64,000 nucleotides of DNA, from assembly GCA_031761405.1 (NCBI GenBank), contig JASEVX010000010.1:28142363-28206362 (forward strand). The letters are read 5' to 3'. Below are positions 1 through 10,870 of this stretch, piece after piece. A program made the position numbers and the translations under genes. This stretch comes from Serripes groenlandicus (lineage: Eukaryota; Mollusca; Bivalvia; Cardiida; Cardiidae). Position 1 is the first letter of the stretch; each line of letters starts with the position of its first letter. The notes beneath the pieces are model-generated. The model was not told where the DNA came from. It made no database searches and worked only from the letters and a program-made list of their open reading frames with translations.

Positions 1-675
1 ATTACCATTGTATAAGTTTGTTCTGGTTTCAAGACTGATCTTGGTTTATTAGCTCCTTTAATTTGATTTCTTCTGCGTTCGGGCAACGCACGTGGTACTT
101 TGTTGATATTGCAATCAGTTTTTGTTAAATGAGTAGTAGATAAAGATATGTGTTGAGGCTTCAAACTTTGGTATTGTCTGATCTGTATCTGCACGCTCTG
201 TATACATGCTCAGATGTTTATCAAGCATTGCCAAAACCTTTATTGGTCAGTTATACAGCTCAAGGGAGTTAACTCTTGGTAAATTTTGGAATTGTTGAGC
301 AGTGGTTGTTTCCCTTTACTTACATTTAATGAACAGGCATAATTACAGGATTTGATCCTTATTTTCTCTGTCCCGTTCTCGGTGATGCAGGACATTTATA
401 TTCAATCCGCATGCTCTGAATGCATTTCTGTGTGGGATTTGAATGGCATGCATCGCATACTCATGACTTGCAAACAATACAGACTTTTGTCAGAATTTGA
501 TGTTTTCAATGAATCATTCTGTGAGTGATTTGTATAGAGAAAGATCTCTGTCCAAAATGGTTTGAATAAGTTACTGTAGCTTTTGAAATTTTATATTTTT
601 CAGCATGTACATACGTCCATCAGGTGTATTATGATTGCGATTTCAAAATTAAATTGAATTGATGACTTTACATTT
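1..675. other. no gene recognised (possible interior of an LTR element)
   Basis: AT-rich sequence with stop codons in all frames and no domain that I recognise. It lies directly 5' of the purine tract and candidate LTR at 676-1018, so it could be the decayed 3' interior of an LTR retrotransposon, but I see no integrase or polymerase motif to prove it. Confidence 0.3.
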
Positions 676-1018
676 GAAGGGGGAGAGTGTTGTATATATT
701 GTCTTAACAAATTAACTCATGAATGAAATTGTATCCACTCAAAGCGGCGCCTCTTAGTGTAACATATTTCTATATAACTCATGCATTTCATATAAATCTT
801 TGTAGTATCAAATATTCTACTAAGCTACTCAGATGTTCCTTGATCTAATGTTGTACACATATATAACACGGCCCTTATGTTTGTAATTTAAAGATTCATT
901 CGCATCGTGTTGCAAAATTGCTACGTCGGTATAAATATCAATGGAAATTGTGTATCGTGAATAACACTACAGAGTAAAACGTACCACTGACCGATCTATA
1001 AGTACTTTCAGATCAACA
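676..1018 (+). mobile_element. candidate polypurine tract and 3' LTR
   Basis: A purine run GAAGGGGGAGAG (676-687) is followed at once by TGTTGTATATATTG. A CAACA at 1014-1018 would close a 331-bp LTR with TGTTG/CAACA ends. A TATAAATA-like box lies near 930. A purine tract abutting TG is the layout expected just before the 3' LTR of a Gypsy-type element. The partner LTR and any coding part would lie outside the window, and no primer-binding site is visible after 1018. It could be chance in AT-rich DNA. Confidence 0.35.
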
Positions 1019-2063
1019 ACTTCTACAACCTGCTCATTAAATATTCACACTTATTGAGCATTTAAAAGAATAAATAACAGTGCATGTATGTGTTCACCTA
1101 TGTTATGGAAAAATAACATGATCAGTTATTTTGAGGCAGCTGTGACTGTGACTGTATAAAGCCATGCTAGACTGACCCCTACAATTAGGATTATTTTGTA
1201 TTAACGTAGTTTACTGGACATTATAGTTCTATTAAAGCACAGTGTAAATATTCTTTTGTTTATAAAATGAATCAAGTTTAATTTTAGAAGTAATATATAA
1301 ATTATTTCAAACAAGATAAAACAAATAATTCCACCATTTTTTGTTTTTAGTAACCAGAAAATGTAGATACTGATTGGTTTTTTTTTGCTTTCATATTTTA
1401 ATTGGAATTTATTTCAATATAGTTGTCATTATTAAGCAGCGTTCTTTTGATTTTGATAAAGCATGCATTGTGATTAATGCATCAATGAGTGTGTAAACTA
1501 TGCAAAGACCTCTGTGAAATACCGCCATTCAAATAACAGTTTTTGCGATAGACCCCCATTCAGTGTATAAACTATTGTGCATTCAACTCAAATATTATTT
1601 AATTAACAGACATAACAAAGTCTTCTTGTGAAGTGTATGTGTAAAACAATTTGATCGGTAAGTATTTGTCCTAATGTATTCCGTGATCTGAAGTTAACCT
1701 CTTGCTGGCAGCATGTTGAGTGCTTTGATTACATAACTGTATCATTTTGTTTGTATATAAACTTTCAGAAATCATTTGATATCGTAAATCAGACAAGCTG
1801 AGGGTATCATTGGATTGGATTTTCTGTTTTAGTATTATAGATATTAATGTCACTGTCAAGCAACAAGATTAAATAGTTATTTCAGCGATGTGTTTGTTAT
1901 TTTTGAGTACAATAAACGTAACAAACAAATTAGACAAGGTTGTGAAAGAATCGTGTCATAACGATGTCATTCATCGCAATTATCTTAAAGTTGTTTTTGT
2001 CGAATGGACCGATTACATATTGATAAGCCTGATGAGACAATACGTAAGTGCTAACTGATCGTT
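1019..2063. other. intergenic / 3' flank of the IAP gene
   Basis: About 1 kb with no recognised coding sequence. It lies 3' of the minus-strand IAP stop codon, so part of it is probably the 3' UTR. Short frames near 1671-1859 and 1930-2118 have no recognisable protein features. Confidence 0.4.
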
Positions 2064-2266
2064 TCATGACATAAACGTCTTCACTTTTTGAAGTATCGCC
2101 TTCGAACAAACTGGACATTCTGTGACTTTGTCAGAGCATTCAACACACATTTTGTGATGACCGCAGGGTAGGAAGAGAATGTTGCATTCTCGTTGATTGC
2201 ATAATATGCAAAGCAATCGTCTTCTAAGATACTCGTTTTCTTCCAGTATTCCTTTTTGTGTAACCT
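2064..2266 (-). CDS. IAP exon 9 (RING finger and stop)
   Basis: Acceptor TTTCTTTCCAG, then 66 codons and TGA. The RING reads CX2CX11CXHX3CX2CX6CX2C with no ligand missing, and ends KVKTFMS, the usual IAP C-terminal tail that contributes to RING dimerisation. Confidence 0.94.
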
Positions 2267-5200
2267 CTGGAAAGAAATAAGTGTAAAATAAAATAGCACA
2301 ATGCAGTAAAGGTATCGGTATATTGTGTGACAAAGGTTTGTACTGACCTATATCCACATACCATATGTATTTCATTGTATAATGAGTGGTCCACGATGGG
2401 GGACAACTTTAACTCTAGGGTTATAATATAAAAAAAACATCGATATAGTTCAATTTGCAGCATTGTATATGTTATAACATGCTCAAAGACTTGCAGCTAA
2501 CGACTTAAAGTTTGTCTAAGTTTTTACTATAAACGTGGTAAGTTTTTTTCACGAATTCAAGGGATGTAAACAATCTGTGTAGATAGTTACTAAATAAACA
2601 GTTGTGCCTAACTATGTTTGAAATCAGGTCAGCAGTTCGTGATAAGAATTCCAATTATATATAACAGGAAAACTAGCCCTGCCCCCACCCTCGGGAAAAG
2701 GTTGAACATCTTTGTAGACGGTCATTGGGAACATTTATTACAGCTAATTTTTGATAACATAATGCTTTTAAAATGTACATATAGGGCATATGAGTTCTGC
2801 CACTGGTGAAAACGAAATAATTTGATATTCTTGGAAAAGGGTCACTCGAGGAACGGATGTTCTGTTTGTATAAATTACACATGTTAGGAAATCTAGCTCA
2901 GCTCAAAAGCGGTCATATATGTCCCGGGTCAGAGCTGATACTTTTTTCACGAAGAATATATTAGTGTGTTCTTTCTGTTGCCATACCAAAATCTGCTTTT
3001 TGCATTGAATTGATCTGAACACTATCGGAAGGGGACCACCTAAGAAACATTGCTATGATGATATCTTGAACTTGGGCCATTGTGTTAGAAGTATTGTTTA
3101 AAGGATGGAATAACGCAGGATACCAGGTGGTGAGTTATCACAATAATATCGTGCTTAAATTAGCAAATGCTACTGAAGAGCGATGTAAAACAAATCAATA
3201 GAGTGTTGTATGTGTTTATCTTGTATAGTTGCACCTATACTTACCTCGCAATGAATCTATGATGTAAAACTAAGCGAGCTATTTTCACAAGCTTAGGCAT
3301 GGGTGAAAGTTACTCATCTTCGTGTTTACTTTCTGTGTTACAAACTTTCTTCCTCATAAATCACGGCTAAGTGAATGCTTTTAAAGACAAATTAAGTACT
3401 AAAAATGCTCACCATTAAATTGTGGTAGTGTAGGGGACTCTGGTCTAGGGCTATCAGTTGGCAATATTTCGCCTTTCTCTTCTTTGTCCAACAAAACGTT
3501 AGTTAGATTGTCAGCCGTCAAACTTAAATCTGGAAGAATAATCATTCTTCTGTTTCATGCCCTGTTAGACATTCTATTATATTGCAGTGTATACAAACAA
3601 CACAAAATAGAGAAATTACTTTTGTGAGCCTGTTCTTTCACATAATAACATCACTGTATACATGTTATATAAACCGTGGTACATCTCCTGAAAAAAAATG
3701 TAATCCAACTAATGTTATACAACTGTATATGTTACCAAACATGATATTCAATAAGATCCCCACATCGCGTGACTACTGATTTATTGAAAAGATTTTGTTA
3801 GTTACTTACGTAAGACCGGTGTTTACTTTATACTTCAAACTTCATAATCACAATTCACATTTCACAGTTAAAATTTCACACTTCACACTTGACTCTTCGT
3901 ACTTCACTTTTCTGATTCCGTTCTTCTAAGTTTTCTGTTCACTCTTCATACTTAAAACTTCAAACATCATACTTAAAACTCCAAACATCATACTTAAAAC
4001 TCCAAACATCATACTTAAAACTCCAAACATCATACTTCAAACTCACAGTCACAATTCATACTTCAAACTCACAGTCACAATTCATACTTCAAACTCACAG
4101 TCACAATTCATACTTTTAACTCACAGTCACAATTCACACTTTATATCTCACATCTCAATGTTTCAAATCACAATGCACACATCAGAGTTCAAAAATAACT
4201 ATAAAGTCACTACCGGTGTTCGTAGTTACGCTTGCATTGCTACAGCTTCATTTAAGATATAATACTGAAACCATAATGTGTGAGAACATGTATTTGACTT
4301 GCAGTGCTATGTAAATATATATTTACAGTGTTGTCATTGTCACATGTGTAGATTAATATCTGTCTGAGGTATTTCAAACGGCGAAAACAACTAAAAACTA
4401 CCAAATAACATTCTAGATAAAACATCGGCTCAGTCATATTTCACATCAACATTGTAGTGACGAGTATGTATTTATCTAAATTGATAATTAATTGATTTGT
4501 TTCTAGAATTGATATTGAATTAAACTAAAATAACAATTGTTCAAAAGCATATTTTCTTGGTAGACAGAATGATGTGCTGCTCTCATAATCAATTAGAGGT
4601 CTTACTTTTTGTTTTGCACTCCTCGATAGCCATCGAAACTGCTGCTTTTGAGTATCCCAAGCCCATTACACTTGTTGCTGCTGGAGAATATAGTGGAAAA
4701 GGATTGTCTGACGGTATCTCCTGTTCGGTTTTTTCCTGTAAAATTGTCAATTGGACAATGAGAAATTATTATCGAAGGTATATGATCACAAGATATAATT
4801 GTTTCGGCTAGGAAGGTAAACATTTAGTATGCAAGCAGCTAATGACATTGACGTAAACCCAAAGTTCAACCCATCACCAAAACGCTAAATCATGTCTATG
4901 TATAGAACCTTTTTATTTACCTTTAAGAACAGTATTTGCCAATGAGATTTAAAGGGAAAGGCAAAAAGGGTAATTACTGTTAATTCAATTGTTTTTGATG
5001 CATGGTGATTAAGCATTCCATGACAACAAAGACAACTGTGTATCAATCCTTATTCATCCCAAGCAAATATAATTTGTGCGGGGCTGGGGGATAAAAGCAA
5101 TGTATATTATTTTAAAAGAACAGTTCATTTGAAAACACATCCTTCGGAAAAGAAAAGTTATTCATATTGAACTATTTCCCATATTTTTAATATACTTCAG

Positions 5201-8200
5201 ACATTTTCTTTAAATAGAAAATTTAAATTTAAGTTATATTTTAATTCTAACTTTGCGTATTCCATTAGCGATATTTCGGTTTTTTAAGATGTTTTCAAAT
5301 CCGTTACCATACGTTTTAATGTACGTTAAAATTGTTAATATCTCCTACTATCACTCAGAAATATCTCTGTCAACATACACATGTAGATGCACATACTGTA
5401 TTACGAAAATCTGGAATACCTCATCAGCTGGCGTTTCCGCTGCGGCTTGGACAAGTCGTATGTATTCCTCCCCTTTCTCTCTTCTAACATGCTCGCAAAA
5501 AGGAAACCATCTTGCGTGTTCAATCCAAGGTTGGTCTCCAGCGTCCCATCGTTGCAAACCACCATCACAAGCATAGCATCGCACTATGTCTCGGAGGCCT
5601 AGATGAATAAAATCAAACGGTGATTATGCCAATGAAAAGTAGCCTCACTTCCCTTCAATGTATACGTTATTATCACGGTCCTCCAATCCGTTCTGAACCC
5701 AATGTGTAATGTTGCATGTCTGTCACACTGATTAAGGGGTTATCATTAATTTGATTCCTTAACAATAAACACATTAAAACTAAATTGTGGTTAAAAAAAG
5801 CCTTTACTAAAATTGAAGTAAATATTTATCAAGCTATGTAATTTTACAATAAACAATTGGAAAGTTTTGGCAATATATATTTTGTCTAAAAAAATATCAA
5901 TTACTATTCAAATCTAACTCAATACATATTAATTAGCAGAACATTTAATGTGGCTCATAAGCCAATAATATTGTATTCTTGCGTGAAAAATCTATAATCA
6001 TGTTGCAATAGCTGTTTTTAATCACGTTAAAAACGCAATTGTTGGCGCGCAATTTTGTCAACATTTAATACCCTGCTGTCAGAGTCAGTGTCCAACCTGA
6101 CTTGGAATATAGCTAGGAAGTATGTAGGCAATATTTTCAAAAACGGTTTCAAAGTTAAAAGAGTACACAAAATATAAGAAACGGCAAATCATTTTTGACA
6201 ACCATCATTCGAAGCAATAATATAAATCACGTATCAACAATGACTGCAATCAGGAAAACTGCCTTTCTAAGATCAGTTTGATTGTATATAAGACATTTTA
6301 TGTTTGTAAATGTGTCCAGATGTATTATGAGTCATATGTCATAATATTGAAATTTCGCAAAATACTGTTTCTGTAAGAACTAGCTCAACGACATTTATCT
6401 GCGTAGGATAATAGTAATATTGCAGACTGGAAACCATATTAAGCCAGTGTGTGTTAATTAATATCCGACCCGTATGGAAAAATCCTGCTTCCGCCAACAT
6501 CCCTGGGGTCTGTAAAATGTCGGGTGGCCAGTTCTGGAAGGATGCTAAACGGACTGTATATCCCTGGTACTCTGGATGTTTGATGGTGTTCGCAGCTCCA
6601 GGTTCTGTTAAAGCATATCTGTTACCTTCTGTGATAAAAAAATGTATCAACAGACTGGTTGTATAATTTAATGTTGAACCTTGAATTACAAATTGACACC
6701 ATTTCTCAAAATATATGTAACACAATTAGTTTTTTTCTGTGCGTCAACGTCATAATTTGATAATATTTATTTGTTGTAAACATACTTACAGAGTGTTATT
6801 TTAATATTGGGTTATGTTATTATGTAAGAATATCCTTTACATGTGTGGATACTATGCGACTGCCAACATCCTCGCGTCTACCTTTTGAGACATGTGTGAA
6901 ACGTACAATACCAGAACTGTTTTATATACTTTTTAATTAAATTTGCTTTTCACTAAATTGACAGTTTCTAAATTGTTTTGTAAAACATTGTTGAGTGTAA
7001 CAAAATCAATACTATATTTATATAATCTAAGAAGTATTGTTTTAATTAATGTGAACTGGAAATTACTCTGTATACATGTTGTCAATATGAGTGGATGAAG
7101 TAAATGGATATTAGACTTACCAGTTGTCTGTTGAATGTTTCTCTGGAAGAAGAAGAGTGTTTTTACTATGTAAACTTAGACAGATAATATATATTGATGG
7201 ATTAATTTACAAACAATTAAGTCTTAATACACGTTTAACATTTCTACTTGCTGATATCGCGGCGACATTTTCGTTGTGTACATTAATCATGACCTTTCAT
7301 TGATTAAACAAACAAACCACTTTTCCGTATCAAATAAAATTCGTACAAATTACATGACTTGCCACAATATATGACAAGATAGATGTGATTGATTGATTGA
7401 TTGATTGATTGGGGTTTAACGCCGATTTCAACAATTTATCAGTTATATCACGGCGGCCAGTTCACCTACTCATGCATTTTCTGGTTTTCTCACACCAGTA
7501 CTTCACACAACAATCTTCCCAAGCAACTGGCTGCTTTTCCACATAGACTTAGCCCATTGGTGGAAGACGAATGACGCATGTCGCATTGACTTTTGTCAAT
7601 CGTCCGAAAGAAAGTTGGCCGAGCCGGGATTCGAACTCACAACCCCTGGATTGACAGCCCGCGTCGATACCGACTGAGCTACCGGGGCTCGGCAATATAT
7701 ATGTGAAAGATGCTGCTTCATTATTGACGACCAAGAACTGATCAATGGTAATGTATAAAACTCTCACCCGATAAACACTCAATATGTTTGAGTCCACTGT
7801 CTCTGTCAAATGTTTACAATTTGGTGAATACTTGAGATGAACGAATAATACGTCATCGTTGATGGACCAGTCCTTCAATCCAAGTCCACACAAGTAGCAA
7901 CGACAGAGGTCAACTCGCCCTGAAATCATATGAACAAAAACATAAACACGCATATGCCTATTCTACGTGTAAGGGCTTGTGACCTATATTACATTTCAAC
8001 ATGGCGAAAATAATGAAAATCTTTGACATTTAGACGAGGGCTATAAACTCCTCGTCAGTCAGAAAAGACCCCTGTTTGCATTTTGGTCCGATATAAATTA
8101 AAAAACGGCGATTGAATAAAGTGGTATGTGTTAGCATGTGGATAAATGTTTTCCTTAACACTGTTGACAAGGATTGTATACGCAAGCGAGCGGTTTACGA

Positions 8201-9228
8201 ACACCAGACGTAAAATCATGACAATAATGGTGAAACTTGACGCTGTTTATCGATATTATTTTACTAGAAACATTAACTTTATTCAAGTTGATAATGTTAA
8301 ACCTGTGAAAAAGAATCCGTGTTTCGCTAAAAGAGTAGTATCTTGGATACTGATATCATGGGGCCAGTTGACTTGTCCGTTACGGTGTTTGAATGTGTCT
8401 AATCGTTCTTGTTGGTAAGAGTAATCAGGATATCGGGCGTGGCTTGTTAACCTAGTCTGTTTACTTTGCCTGCTGTCTCGTGACTGCGTCGTCGAACTGT
8501 TCTGTCCGCTTGAATTTTCCTGAAATATTTTTAATATACAATGGATGAACGGAATATCAAACACAAACTATTTAAATTGCAGTTATAGAGTGCGGTGTTT
8601 AAAGAACGAAAGATTTAAATGTGTTTTAAAGTTTTCAATTGTCTTTAAAACACAAAAGGTAAACAGGAGTTGATTATGGGGGTATATTAGTAAAGTTTTA
8701 ACAAATCACTTAAGGACTAACCCTTCTATATATTTGCATGCCACCAAAGGCCTGCGTTAAACTACTTCCATCGTCTATATTGACATCGTCTGTCGCCTGG
8801 ATAGGAACTTTTCTTTCATCATTTGGCCGGGTCACATTAGGGTATGCCGGTTTCGCCTGTTCTTGTCCATGTATCGGATTGGAAATACTAAGGATCGAGC
8901 GGACATATTTAAGACAGATTACTGTATCATTTACAAACCTTCCAGTTCGTAAATCAAGCAAAGTAGTTGGTATATCAAACGTATTGTTGTTCCTTACTTT
9001 ATCATTTGAAATGTCATCATATCTTGGCGAAAGGTTCTTGTTGATACCTTCCTTAAAATAGATGTCAAAAGACCCTTTGCGATCAACAATGGTTGGTTGT
9101 GTTCCAATGCACCGTCTTAATCCTTTAAGGATCTCCTTTGGTTCAATGCCAAGTGCATTGATTAATTCTATTTTCCATCGTTGTCTCGTGTAGGATGGGG
9201 TTTTCAATGGCAGTTTTGACGACGCCAT
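2064..9228 (-). CDS. inhibitor of apoptosis protein (BIR-BIR-UBA-RING), complete nine-exon gene
   Basis: Joining nine exons (8722-9228, 8303-8519, 7768-7919, 7121-7142, 6470-6628, 5420-5598, 4606-4735, 3413-3529, 2064-2266) gives one 1,686-nt frame: 561 residues plus stop, with every phase matching and every intron GT-AG. Domains: unrecognised N-terminus 1-169; BIR1 about 199-279 with C249, C252, H269 and C276 in CX2CX16HX6C; BIR2 about 317-390 with C360, C363, H380 and C387; UBA about 430-472 with an LGY loop; RING 514-548 with all eight zinc ligands. BIR2 keeps GGL, two tryptophans (370, 383) and an acidic residue (374), as in BIRs that bind IAP-binding motifs. BIR1 has leucine where the PW tryptophan usually sits. 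IAPs with this set are cytoplasmic E3 ubiquitin ligases that restrain caspases or act in immune signalling. The start is the first ATG after an in-frame TAA at 9244-9246. A BIRC2/3/7/XIAP-type relative, but orthology cannot be fixed from one gene. Introns carry a minisatellite and a SINE. Confidence 0.93.
3413..3529 (-). CDS. IAP exon 8 (end of UBA domain and linker)
   Basis: Acceptor ATTCTTCCAG, 117 nt, donor GTGAGC, phase 1 on both sides. It encodes LSLTADNLTNVLLDKEEK (third UBA helix) and a Pro/Ser-rich linker before the RING. Confidence 0.82.
3947..4135. repeat. two-phase minisatellite in an IAP intron
   Basis: Five CATACTT starts spaced exactly 21 bp apart (3947, 3968, 3989, 4010, 4031) run directly into units spaced 26 bp (4031, 4057, 4083, 4109). 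Unit 1 is CATACTTAAAACTCCAAACA plus one base; unit 2 replaces the end with an ACTCACAGTCACAATT segment. It lies in intron 7. Confidence 0.9.
4606..4735 (-). CDS. IAP exon 7 (first part of UBA domain)
   Basis: Acceptor ATTTTACAG, 130 nt, donor GTAAGA. It encodes a proline-containing linker and VMGLGYSKAAVSMAIEEC, which fits helices 1 and 2 of a ubiquitin-associated domain as found between BIR and RING in many IAPs. The phase joins exon 8 as an Asn codon. Confidence 0.82.
5420..5598 (-). CDS. IAP exon 6 (zinc-binding half of BIR2)
   Basis: Acceptor TTCATCTAG, 179 nt, donor GTATTC (weak), phase 0 at its end. It encodes VRCYACDGGLQRW, QPWIEHARWFPFC and a C-terminal helix (KGEEYIRLVQ), the hallmark of a peptide-binding BIR. 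Confidence 0.93.
6470..6628 (-). CDS. IAP exon 5 (first half of BIR2)
   Basis: Acceptor TTATCACAG, 159 nt, donor GTCGGA (non-consensus). It encodes ALTEPGAANT, then the BIR2 N-terminal half (RLASFQNWP ... AEAGFFHTG). The donor is weak, but it is the only GT that keeps both the BIR fold and the reading phase. Confidence 0.9.
7121..7142 (-). CDS. IAP exon 4, a 22-nt microexon
   Basis: Acceptor CTTCTTCCAG, 22 nt, donor GTAAGT. It encodes RNIQQTT plus one base of the next codon. Exon 3 ends in phase 0 and exon 5 needs one preceding base, so direct joining of 3 to 5 would break the frame. This 22-nt exon supplies exactly the missing phase and has the strongest donor in the gene. Confidence 0.82.
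7387..7693 (-). mobile_element. tRNA-derived SINE in IAP intron 3
   Basis: Read on the minus strand it begins GCCGAGCCCCGGTAGCTCAG, has a B box (AGTTCGAATCC), a middle section with the GTTATATCACGG core seen in other SINEs here, and ends in (AATC)n, seen as (GATT)n on the plus strand at 7387. The head is a clear RNA polymerase III promoter from a tRNA. Confidence 0.88.
7768..7919 (-). CDS. IAP exon 3 (zinc-binding half of BIR1)
   Basis: Acceptor ATTTCAG, 152 nt, donor GTGAGA, phase 0 at its end. It carries CYLCGLGL, the histidine 16 residues later and the last cysteine (SPNC), so the BIR zinc site is complete. Confidence 0.9.
8303..8519 (-). CDS. IAP exon 2 (first half of BIR1)
   Basis: Acceptor TATTTCAG, 217 nt, donor GTTTAA (weak), ending in phase 1. 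It encodes a Ser/Gln-rich linker and then the N-terminal half of BIR1, ending in KHGFFFTG. The glycine codon is split across the intron, as in exon 5. Confidence 0.88.
8722..9228 (-). CDS. IAP exon 1 (residues 1-169, unrecognised N-terminal region)
   Basis: ATG at 9228-9226 follows an in-frame TAA, and the frame stays open to a GTTAGT donor after 8722 (phase 0). The 169 residues match no family I know. They begin MASSKLPLK and include WKIELINALGIEP, a predicted helical and charged stretch, then a polar, probably disordered segment up to BIR1. A 5' non-coding exon could precede it but is not visible. Confidence 0.85.
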
Positions 9229-9970
9229 GACTGTATGTATCAATTAGATTCGTCTATCATTCATATACATATAGTTGTTTTCTCATAAAGATACACTGTT
9301 CCTACTTCACGCTAACCAGTGGTGCTATAAGGGCATTCATCTGAAATTGCCAGAATAATGTTGTACATATAATGTTGCTCCCATCAGATACAGGGTAAAA
9401 TGATCATGCATATGTTATTATCAGTATGCATTATGTAAATCTACCCCACTTCTCATCCTTTCTACATGTTATAAGCAAAAGTGTCATTATGTCTGTTAAA
9501 TGTTATAGTATATACCGATTGCAATCGTTATCAGTCATTTGACTAGTTAATACTTTGAAAGCTGATTTCATAACAATGCCATATGACAACTGATCACTTC
9601 GGTCAACCATGTTGATTTACAGACAACAGTTTCCCATTACCAATGTTTTTCGATTTGATACGCCATATCTAGATCTTAAAACGTATTCCTGGTTGAATAC
9701 TGTATATGAGTACAAAATTCTCTTTTACGGTTTCTGAACATGTTCAATATGATCACCAATACATATATCTGTGGTGTACTGCCATTTGTGTTCATTTTAA
9801 CTCTCCGGTTTAGCATCATTTATAGTTGGGGTATCATTTAAGGTTAATTTGTCAGATGATACATGCAGGTTTGTATAATATTTTCGGTGAATACAGCGAC
9901 TACAGAAATCTTGTATGCAAAGGCCCATTTGAGTCTTGACACAAATCGCTTAATGCACCTCTTATCTTAC
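9229..9970. other. 5' flank of the IAP gene
   Basis: AT-rich, with no repeat or exon recognised. It should contain the IAP promoter and 5' UTR. No convincing TATA box or initiator could be picked out. Confidence 0.3.
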
Positions 9971-10146
9971 TGACTCAATGTTTTGTGATGTCACTTGTGT
10001 TGCAAATCTACATATATACTCATAAAGATAACTACTATAATGTGATTGTATAAATGACTCGCATAGATCATCGGCCGCTCGTATTAATTTTTCCGGTTCG
10101 AGGGTAGCTTGCGCTTTTCGGATATTCCAGACAAACGGTGAGAGCA
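9971..10146 (-). CDS. possible exon of unknown protein
   Basis: A 58-codon open segment lies between a possible acceptor (TTGATGTCAG) and a good donor (GTAAGA). It encodes LSPFVWNIRKAQATLEPEK and then a Tyr/Ser-rich part. Its phase does not fit IAP exon 1, so it is not an upstream coding exon of that gene. No family recognised; it may be chance. Confidence 0.2.
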
Positions 10147-10754
10147 CTGACATCAAGCTCAATTGAAATATGTTGGTTTCACAATCGATGTGAAATAATT
10201 AATTTAAACTAAATTTACTAACCGACATGTAATATAAAAATCCGTTACAACAAACATTAAAGCCTTACTAAGCCTTATTAAAACCGAAACCAGTTAATTT
10301 GATGTAAAGCCTATTTCTACATTTACATACATTCAATGACCTCGTACAAATAGACAGATAATTTGGATAACAGAAATTTTAAGTTTTAATCAGTATTACT
10401 ATATTTTACTAGATAACTAAAGGTAATATAACCGCAGTTATCAGCAAATACAATATGAGGCAAACGTGAGTAAAATGCCTCTTGTTCCTTGTTTCAAATC
10501 ACACCGGCTCAAAATATAATGACGTACTTTGAAAACAAAACGATGGTAAATGTAAGATAGCAACACTAAAGGTAAACGTTGATTGTGTACATTTTATACA
10601 TGTGAACTTTTGAAATATCTCAATATGCTTTATATCAAGTTATCGACGGATATTAAGAAAGCTGTACCGACCCTATTTTGCTAGTTTTAGCATGGCAAAT
10701 AATTGTTCCCAGTGATGGACAAAAGTGATTTGGACTAGCGTTTTCTACAAATTT

Positions 10755-10870
10755 GAAAGATAGTCTTTGTGGGAAGGTAGCCAGTTACATGGGAAGAACG
10801 TTCCCTTGTGTACCGATGCGACATAAAACCGAGAAGAAAATGATAAGGCGAACTGGCCTCCGTGATACAT
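10755..10870 (+). mobile_element. SINE fragment
   Basis: GGGAAGGTAGCCAGTTAC and GGCGAACTGGCCTCCGTGAT are the reverse complements of segments seen in the SINEs at 7387-7693 and 22500-22640. There is no tRNA head or tail, so it is truncated on both sides. Confidence 0.55.

Noticed and set aside
4557..4811. 84-codon plus-strand frame
   Set aside because: It is the antisense shadow of the UBA exon of the IAP gene.
7549..7768. Open frame continuing past IAP exon 3
   Set aside because: It reads through the intron and the SINE; the GTGAGA donor after 7768 and the phase of the microexon end the exon.
9971..10146. Extra upstream coding exon of the IAP gene
   Set aside because: It ends in phase 0, whereas joining to the TC before the IAP ATG would need another phase. 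An in-frame TAA lies upstream of the ATG.
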